Of a stretch of DNA of 49,110 nt, positions 41,317 to 49,110 are shown piece by piece. Origin of the DNA: Dehalococcoidia bacterium (GTDB taxonomy: Bacteria > Chloroflexota > Dehalococcoidia > DSTF01 > JACRBR01); contig JADMII010000018.1 in the NCBI GenBank assembly GCA_015478665.1, forward strand, positions 1 to 49,110, written 5' to 3'. Made by a program: the position numbers and the translations under genes. Below the pieces are notes generated by a model. It was not told the DNA's origin. It was given only the letters and a program-made list of their open reading frames with translations, and searched no databases. The first letter of the stretch is position 1. Each line of letters opens with the position of its first letter.

Positions 41317-42163
41317 GCCCCGCGCGGCCGCCGCGGCGTACCTCGACGGCCGTCGCACCGCCCGGCTCGTCGCGCTCGACCTCGATGGCACGCTGCTCGA
41401 GCGAGGCAACGTGGTCAGCGAGGCGAACAGCGCCGCTGTGCGCGACGCCAGCGCGGCCGGCGTCCAGATCGTCATCGCCACATCGCGCTGGTACGCGCTG
41501 GCGAAGCGCACCGCCGACCTGTTGGGCATCACCTCGCCCATCATCTGCCACAACGGCGCCAGCGTCCGGACGCCGGTCGATGGCGCGCGGTTGCTGGACC
41601 TGACGCTGCCCGCCGAGGCCGCGCGCGCCATCGCTGCGGTCGCCGACGAGGCGCGTTACGAGTCGATGGTGACGGTGGACGACGTGACGCACCTCATGTC
41701 GCGACGGCAGATCGACCCCGCGCGCCTGCCGGCCGGCATGGTGACGACGGATCGCCTGTCGCCGCACGTCATCGCCGGCGCGCAGGCGTTCCTCTTCTTC
41801 GGGCAAGACGCCTTCGACGGCCTGCCGAAGCAACTCGGCCACGCGTACGATGAGGTCCTGAACGTCGCCACGGGGTACAGCGAGACGTTCCCGCCGTACG
41901 TGAACATCGTCCGCGCCGCCGCCGACAAGGGCCGCGCGCTGCTGCTCGTCTGCGACCACCTGGGCGTCGCGCCCGATGATGTCGTGGCCATCGGCGATGC
42001 GGCGCCGGACCTTGAGATGATGCGGGTGGCGGGCCTCAGCATCGCCATGGGCAACGCGCCGGCCGATGTGCAGGCGCAGGTCGACGTCGTCGGCCCCGGC
42101 AACCGCGAGGACGGCGTCGCCTGGGCGCTGCGCCGGTTCGCCGCCCTGACGCCGCGCGACTGA
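41306..42163 (+). CDS. Cof-type HAD-superfamily phosphatase
   Basis: 285 residues. HAD motif I is LVALDLDGTLLERG (nucleophile Asp and acid Asp), motif II is IVIATSRWYAL, motif III Lys lies in RAAADKGRALLLVCDHLG, and motif IV is VAIGDAAPDLEMM. The capping domain between motifs II and III is the large C2 type, as in Cof/YidA sugar-phosphate phosphatases. The substrate is unknown. GTG at 41306 overlaps the radC end by 11 nt, suggesting coupled translation. No other start fits the conserved N-terminus better. Confidence 0.9.
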   Translation: MAAEPRAAAAAYLDGRRTARLVALDLDGTLLERGNVVSEANSAAVRDASAAGVQIVIATSRWYALAKRTADLLGITSPIICHNGASVRTPVDGARLLDLTLPAEAARAIAAVADEARYESMVTVDDVTHLMSRRQIDPARLPAGMVTTDRLSPHVIAGAQAFLFFGQDAFDGLPKQLGHAYDEVLNVATGYSETFPPYVNIVRAAADKGRALLLVCDHLGVAPDDVVAIGDAAPDLEMMRVAGLSIAMGNAPADVQAQVDVVGPGNREDGVAWALRRFAALTPRD

Positions 42164-42543
42164 CGCCGCCGTCGGCCCGCAGCTACTGACGGCGCGCCGC
42201 GGCCGCTTCGCCGCCCTGGCGCCACCGTCGCCCGCGGCCGCCGGACCGCGCGCTGCCGCATCGGTAGTGGCCGCCACCGCCGCCGGGCACAGCAGCGGCT
42301 CAAACCGCACACGCACGCGCACGGCGATGCAGGTACGCCCCGCATGGTTCCGTCGCACGACCTCGGCCGAGCTCGTGCTGCCAGCCCCCCTCGAAGATCG
42401 ACCGGCGGCCCCGACGCTCGACCCTCGATCGCGGAGAGAGATCCTTCGCCTCGCTTCCGGGCGGGCGCAACTCCCGACCCCAGCCTCCGATATCCGGGCC
42501 CGATCACCCTCCATCCGGCCGCGCCGCCGCCGACGATCCTCGT
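42164..42543. other. Gap between the HAD gene and the GOLD-like gene
   Basis: GC-rich spacer without a credible gene. Its beginning repeats a piece of the end of the preceding gene in altered form (TTCGCCGCCCTG at about 42140 and 42210). No clear terminator is seen. Confidence 0.5.
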
Positions 42544-43002
42544 ATGGGCAAGCTCGCCGTCCTCATCGGCTTCTTCCTCCTCGTCGGGGGAGGACTGGCC
42601 GGCGCCTGGCTGGCGCTCAACGAGTGGTCGCCGGCCAGCATCGGCACCCCCGCGCACGCCGGCGCCATCTCGAACGGCCGTCCGCAGGACTGCACGAACG
42701 TCAACATCACCGTCAAGCCGCAGGCGGAACAGACCGTCACCGTGCCGCTCGCCGAGGGCGACGACGTGCGCGCCACCTTCGAGGCCGACGGCGGCTTCGG
42801 GCGCGTCGACGTGCTGCTGAGGCTCGTGACGCCGCTCGGCCAGCAGATCCTCGAATCGCCGCGCGCCGAGAACTACGACTTCAGCTTCTCCGCGCAGGTC
42901 CGCGGCACCTACACGCTCGTGCTCGACAACCGCTACTCGCTGTACACGGCCAAGAACGTCGCCCTGTACTACTGCATCGACCGCCAGAGAGCGCCCGGGT
43001 AG
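42544..43002 (+). CDS. Small membrane-anchored protein with possible GOLD-like beta domain
   Basis: 152 residues: one N-terminal membrane helix (about 4-26, LAVLIGFFLLVGGGLAGAWL), then an extracytoplasmic beta domain. The sequence VTPLGQQILESPRAENYDFS followed by GTYTLVLDNRYSLYTAKNVALYY resembles the emp24/GOLD pattern ('DP.G', then 'F.F....G.Y...F.N..S....K.V...'). Two cysteines (PQDCTN and YYCID) could form a disulfide. The function is unknown. A weak GACGAT lies 6 nt before the ATG. The GOLD assignment rests on motif recall only. Confidence 0.65.
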   Translation: MGKLAVLIGFFLLVGGGLAGAWLALNEWSPASIGTPAHAGAISNGRPQDCTNVNITVKPQAEQTVTVPLAEGDDVRATFEADGGFGRVDVLLRLVTPLGQQILESPRAENYDFSFSAQVRGTYTLVLDNRYSLYTAKNVALYYCIDRQRAPG

Positions 43003-43059
43003 GAAGCGGGTCGCGGGTGAGGGACCGACGAGCCGGCGCTGCCCGCCGCGATCCGCTAC

Positions 43060-43180
43060 CATACTCGCGTGAGCGCGAACCCGACCACCAACCGCCGCAG
43101 CAGCGTATCCGTACGACAGGCCCGGTAAGCGGCTGCCGGCGCGCGCAGTCGCAGGAACGGGCCCCGAAGCAGTTCGGGGC
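43060..43180 (+). promoter_or_regulatory. Leader region upstream of valS with mini-ORF and hairpin
   Basis: CATACT (43060-43065) is a possible -10 box. A GTG at 43069 opens a 19-codon frame ending in TAA at 43126-43128. It contains two GTA valine codons, a rare codon in this GC-rich DNA, separated by one codon. Downstream, GCCCCGAA (43161-43168) and TTCGGGGC (43173-43180) form an 8-bp stem followed by TTCTTCG. The order fits ribosome-mediated attenuation of valyl-tRNA synthetase, but there is no ribosome binding site before the GTG and no T-box sequence. Tentative. Confidence 0.3.
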
Positions 43181-43256
43181 TTCTTCGTGCCCCGGTCAGC
43201 CATCGCCGGTACGCTGTCGCGTCGAAGCGGCGCGCAGTGCTGAGAGAGACGCAGAG

Positions 43257-46160
<2,904 letters not shown>

Positions 46161-46217
46161 ACGACGGCCGACCGTCCGCCACGAGCGCGCGCTCCGCAGC
46201 GATCGTGCATCGGGAAG

Positions 46218-46874
46218 CTACGTCCCGGCGGCCAGCCACTCGGATGGGAACTCGTCGAGCGACGCGATCACGCGTTCCACGCCGGGCATGACGTCGGCCG
46301 CCGTGCCGGTCGCCCGCAGCTGCACGACGCAGGCGCCCGACGCGAGCGCCGACGTCAGTCCGGAGACGCTGTCCTCGATGACGACGCACTCGTCCGCCCT
46401 CAAGCCGAGGGCCGCGGCCGCGCGTTCGTACGGCTGCGGGTCCGGCTTCGTCCGCTCGACGTCATCGGCCGCGACGATCACGTCGAACTCCGGCGCGATC
46501 CCGGCTGAGGCGAGGATCGCATCGACCCAGCGTCGATATGACGCCGTGCACAGGCCGAGCGGCACGCGCATCGTGCGCAGCCGCGCCAGCAGCTCGCGCG
46601 CGCCCGGCAGCGGCGGTCGCGGCTCGCGCAGGCGCGCGAGCAGCGGAGCTTCGTAGGCATCGAGGATCTCCGGCAGCGTCGCCGGCAGGCGCTTGAGCGC
46701 GATCATCCGCTGCCACATCACCGGCGTCGCCGTACCGATGAAGCGCTCGTAGTCGCGGAGGCTGATCGACGTGCCGAAGCGGTCGAGGATGTCGTTGACG
46801 GCGGCGTGGAAGGCCGGCTCGCTGTCCGTCAGCACGCCGTCCATATCGAAGATCACAGCGCGCGCCGGCGGCAC
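46218..46874 (-). CDS. HAD-superfamily phosphatase (beta-phosphoglucomutase/GPH type)
   Basis: 218 residues. Motif I is AVIFDMDGVLTDSEPAFH, with a four-helix C1 cap (AVNDILDRFGTSISLRDYERF). Motif II is LGLCTASYRRWVDAIL, motif III is VERTKPDPQPYERAAAALG, and motif IV is CVVIEDSVSGLTSALASG. This pattern matches beta-phosphoglucomutase-like and sugar-phosphatase subgroups. GTG at 46874 is the only start near motif I. It converges on valS with a gap of about 57 nt and is separated from dcd by about 100 nt. Confidence 0.9.
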   Translation of the reverse strand: MPPARAVIFDMDGVLTDSEPAFHAAVNDILDRFGTSISLRDYERFIGTATPVMWQRMIALKRLPATLPEILDAYEAPLLARLREPRPPLPGARELLARLRTMRVPLGLCTASYRRWVDAILASAGIAPEFDVIVAADDVERTKPDPQPYERAAAALGLRADECVVIEDSVSGLTSALASGACVVQLRATGTAADVMPGVERVIASLDEFPSEWLAAGT

Positions 46875-46974
46875 TATGCCGACGCTCCCGCTGGCGCCGT
46901 CGCGTCGTCGTGCATCGCAACCGCCAGCGTGCCGGTGTCGAGCGGGCGACGCCGCGTCTTGCGCTTCGCCCCCG

Positions 46975-47571
46975 TCACTCGCCCGCGCCTTCGCGTCGTG
47001 CGTGGCCCGGCCGATCGTACTCCGTGTGGGCGCGGCTTGGCGTCGGGCCCATCTGGCCCTGGTACTTGCTGCGCAGCTCAGGGCTGCCGTACGGGCGCTC
47101 GACCGGCGTCGACATCCGCACGAAGCTCAGCTGGCCGATCTTCATCCCGAAGTACAGCGCGATCGGCATCTTCGCGACGTTAGACAGCTCGAGCGTCAGC
47201 TTGCCGTGCCAGCCCGGGTCGACGAAGCCCGCCGTCGCGTGGATCAGCAGGCCGATGCGCCCGAGCGAGCTCTTGCCCTCGACCTGCGCCAGGATGTCGT
47301 CCGGCAGCGTCAGCACCTCGCGCGTGCTCGCCAGCACGAACTCGCCGGGGTGGATGAAGAACGGCCGCTCTTCGCCGATCACCACCTCCTCGGTCAGGTC
47401 GTCCTGCCGCTCGCGCACATCGATGTACGGGCGGCTGCTCGCCCTGAAGATGCGGAAGGTGCGGTCGAGGTGGACGTCGACGCTGGCCGGCTGGATGTCC
47501 TCGGGGTCGAGCGGGTCGATGATGATGCGCCGCCGCGCCAGCTCGTCCTTGATCGTGCGGTCACTCAGCAT
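46975..47571 (-). CDS. dcd: dCTP deaminase
   Basis: The 198-residue enzyme converts dCTP to dUTP for thymidylate synthesis. Conserved segments are MLSDRTIKDELARRRIIIDP, QPASVDVHLDRTF, EFVLASTREVLTLPDDI, the catalytic VEGKSSLGRIGLLIHATAGFVDPGW with the active Glu and Ser, and the C-terminal SKYQGQMGPTPSRAH. The ATG at 47571 has TACAAT only 6 nt upstream and no ribosome binding site, the clearest leaderless example in the window. The frame upstream of it is Arg-rich and not conserved. It lies 61 nt downstream of recG on the same strand. Confidence 0.96.
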   Translation of the reverse strand: MLSDRTIKDELARRRIIIDPLDPEDIQPASVDVHLDRTFRIFRASSRPYIDVRERQDDLTEEVVIGEERPFFIHPGEFVLASTREVLTLPDDILAQVEGKSSLGRIGLLIHATAGFVDPGWHGKLTLELSNVAKMPIALYFGMKIGQLSFVRMSTPVERPYGSPELRSKYQGQMGPTPSRAHTEYDRPGHARREGAGE

Positions 47572-47577
47572 CGGCGT

Positions 47578-47583
47578 ATTGTA
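47578..47583 (-). promoter_or_regulatory. -10 element of dcd (leaderless type)
   Basis: TACAAT on the minus strand ends 6 nt before the ATG at 47571, so the transcript should start at or next to the A of ATG. Confidence 0.55.
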
Positions 47584-47632
47584 TCGGCGCGGGCGGCGTC
47601 CGACACGTCGACGGGGCTGACGGCGTGACCCC

Positions 47633-49110
47633 TCAGTGCTCCTCGTCCACCACATCGTCGAGCAGGGCGCGGACGCGGGCGTTCAGCGCCGCGTGCTCGG
47701 GCTGCACGAGGCCCTGGTCCGCATCGAGCAGGCGCTCCGCTTCCTTGCGCGTCAGTTCGATGATCTTCACGTCGGACAGGCGCGCAACCTTGAGGCCGGG
47801 CACGCCGGACTGCTTCGTGCCGAAGAATTGCCCGGGGCCGCGCATCTCCATGTCCGCCTCCGCCAGGCGGAAGCCGTCCGCGGTCTCCTCCATCAACTCC
47901 AGCCGCTTGCGCGCCTCGTCGCGCGGGTCCTCCGCCAGCAGCAGGCAGGAGCTCTGCGCCGCACCGCGGCCGACGCGTCCGCGGAACTGGTGCAGCTGCG
48001 CCAGCCCGAAGCGGTCCGCCCCTTCGATCAGCATCACCGACGCGTTCGGCACGTCGATCCCCACTTCGATCACCGACGTCGACACGAGGATGTCCGCCTC
48101 GCCGTTGCGGAACCGGCGCATGATCGCGTCCTTCGACTTCTGCGACATGCGCCCGTGGATGAGCTCGACCCGCAGATCCGGGTACACCTGCCGCCGCAGC
48201 CGCTCGTACTCCGCCGTCGCCGACTTCACATCGAGCGTTTCCGACTCCTCGACGAGCGGGCAGATGACGAACGCCTGCCGTCCCTGTTCCACCTGATCAC
48301 GCAGGAAGCGCTCGGCCGAAGGGCGGTCATCGGCGGCCACCCAGGTCGTCTTCACCGGCTGGCGTCCCGGCGGCAGCTCATCGATGACGGACACGTCGAG
48401 GTCGCCGTACAGCGTCAGCGCCAGCGTGCGCGGGATCGGCGTCGCCGTCATCACCAGCATGTGCGGCGTGTGCGCCGCCTGCGAGCCTTTCTCGCGCAGC
48501 GCCGCCCGCTGCATGACGCCGAAGCGGTGCTGCTCATCGACGACGGCGACGCCCAGGTCGTGGAAGCGCACGCCGCCCTGGATCAGCGCGTGCGTGCCGC
48601 AGGCGATGTCGATCGTGCCGCGCTCGAGCGCCTCGTGCACCTCGCGGCGCTCCTTCGCCTTCGCGCTGCCGGTGAGCAGGGCGATCCTCAGCGGCCGCGG
48701 CAGAAACGCCGGGTAGGCGCTGGCGACGTTGCCGGCGGCGCCGTCCGCGCCGAAGAGCTGCTTCAGCGTGTCGAAGTGCTGCTCCGCGAGGATCTCCGTC
48801 GGCGCCATCATCACCGCCTGGCGGTCGTTCTCGATCGCCGCCACCAGCGCCGCGGCGGCGATCACCGTCTTCCCGCTGCCGACGTCCCCCTGCACGAGGC
48901 GGCTCATCGGCACCGGCCGCCGGCAGTCGTTCAGCACGTCGAACAGCACGCGCTGCTGGGCGCCGGTCAGCGTGAACGGCAGCGAGGCGAGGAAGCGGCC
49001 TTCGGCGGCGGCGGAGAGCGGCATCGGCTCGGCCGGCGCCGACTTCTGGAACAGGCGACGGCGCAGCAGCATCGTCAGCTGGATCGGCAGCAGCTCTTCG
49101 AACGCGAGCC
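47633..49110 (-). CDS. recG: ATP-dependent DNA helicase RecG (5' end beyond window)
   Basis: At least 492 residues of RecG, read from the right edge, where the frame is already open (LAFEELLPIQLTMLLRRR). The N-terminal wedge domain lies outside. Walker A is RLVQGDVGSGKTVIAAAALV, followed by MMAPTEILAEQHF, motif II VAVVDEQHRFGVMQR, MTATPIPRTLALTLYGDLDVSVI and the RecG-specific LHQFRGRVGRGAAQSSCLLL. The C-terminus ends LDDVVDEEH. RecG regresses stalled replication forks and processes Holliday junctions. Confidence 0.97.
   Translation of the reverse strand, partial: LAFEELLPIQLTMLLRRRLFQKSAPAEPMPLSAAAEGRFLASLPFTLTGAQQRVLFDVLNDCRRPVPMSRLVQGDVGSGKTVIAAAALVAAIENDRQAVMMAPTEILAEQHFDTLKQLFGADGAAGNVASAYPAFLPRPLRIALLTGSAKAKERREVHEALERGTIDIACGTHALIQGGVRFHDLGVAVVDEQHRFGVMQRAALREKGSQAAHTPHMLVMTATPIPRTLALTLYGDLDVSVIDELPPGRQPVKTTWVAADDRPSAERFLRDQVEQGRQAFVICPLVEESETLDVKSATAEYERLRRQVYPDLRVELIHGRMSQKSKDAIMRRFRNGEADILVSTSVIEVGIDVPNASVMLIEGADRFGLAQLHQFRGRVGRGAAQSSCLLLAEDPRDEARKRLELMEETADGFRLAEADMEMRGPGQFFGTKQSGVPGLKVARLSDVKIIELTRKEAERLLDADQGLVQPEHAALNARVRALLDDVVDEEH

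Noticed and set aside
43069-43256. T-box riboswitch before valS
   Set aside because: No T-box sequence (TGGNACC-type) or specifier stem was found; only a mini-ORF and a hairpin are visible.

Overview
This GC-rich (roughly 70% G+C), gene-dense bacterial window most likely comes from a Chloroflexota genome (Dehalococcoidia or a relative). That placement is inferred from an archaellum-type motility cluster beside ordinary bacterial housekeeping genes (secA, mltG, aroE, plsX, scpA, valS, recG). No rRNA is present to confirm it. Genes form short operons on both strands, with GC-rich spacers holding hairpins and simple-sequence repeats.

Layout. 1-459: end of an unidentified gene with unusual codons, then tRNA-Gly(TCC). 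1.0-4.5 kb: msrA, an alpha/beta hydrolase, an inositol-monophosphatase-family enzyme and a lipoprotein. 4.9-10.5 kb (minus): secA, ruvX, mltG, aroE. 10.9-14.8 kb: a DUF2007-like protein, a 5'-3' exonuclease, scpA with a 58-codon ORF upstream, a GNAT acetyltransferase and a SWIM zinc-finger protein whose leader looks like an attenuator. 15.3-19.5 kb: an MrfA-type helicase and MrfB-type exonuclease; the helicase promoter contains an SOS-box-like palindrome. 19.4-26.8 kb: a flavin-type oxidase-fold protein, a LuxR-type regulator with a degenerate receiver, then the archaellum genes arlB, arlC/D/E-like, arlG-like, arlF-like and arlJ, an unknown 135-residue protein and a cell-wall amidase. 27.1-30.4 kb: a second alpha/beta hydrolase, GDP-mannose 4,6-dehydratase and a GT4 glycosyltransferase. 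30.6-40.4 kb (minus): M20 hydrolase-methyltransferase-plsX, and an AddB/AddA-like nuclease-helicase pair. 40.6-46.2 kb: radC, a Cof-type phosphatase, a possible GOLD-like membrane protein and valS. 46.2-49.1 kb (minus): a HAD phosphatase, dcd and recG (cut by the window edge).

How genes fit together. The most notable system is the archaellum cluster: an archaellin with a class III signal peptide, a cytosolic ArlC/D/E-like protein, two stator-like secreted proteins and the ArlJ membrane platform. The motor ATPase ArlI, its partner ArlH and the prepilin peptidase are not in the window. Archaellin is preceded by a long structured leader and followed by a hairpin, so its expression may be set separately from the rest. 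DNA repair is a second theme: MrfA/MrfB, AddA/AddB, RadC, RecG, RuvX and an exonuclease. Many operon-head genes have a -10-like hexamer only 5-8 nt before the start codon and no Shine-Dalgarno sequence, which suggests that leaderless transcripts are common here.
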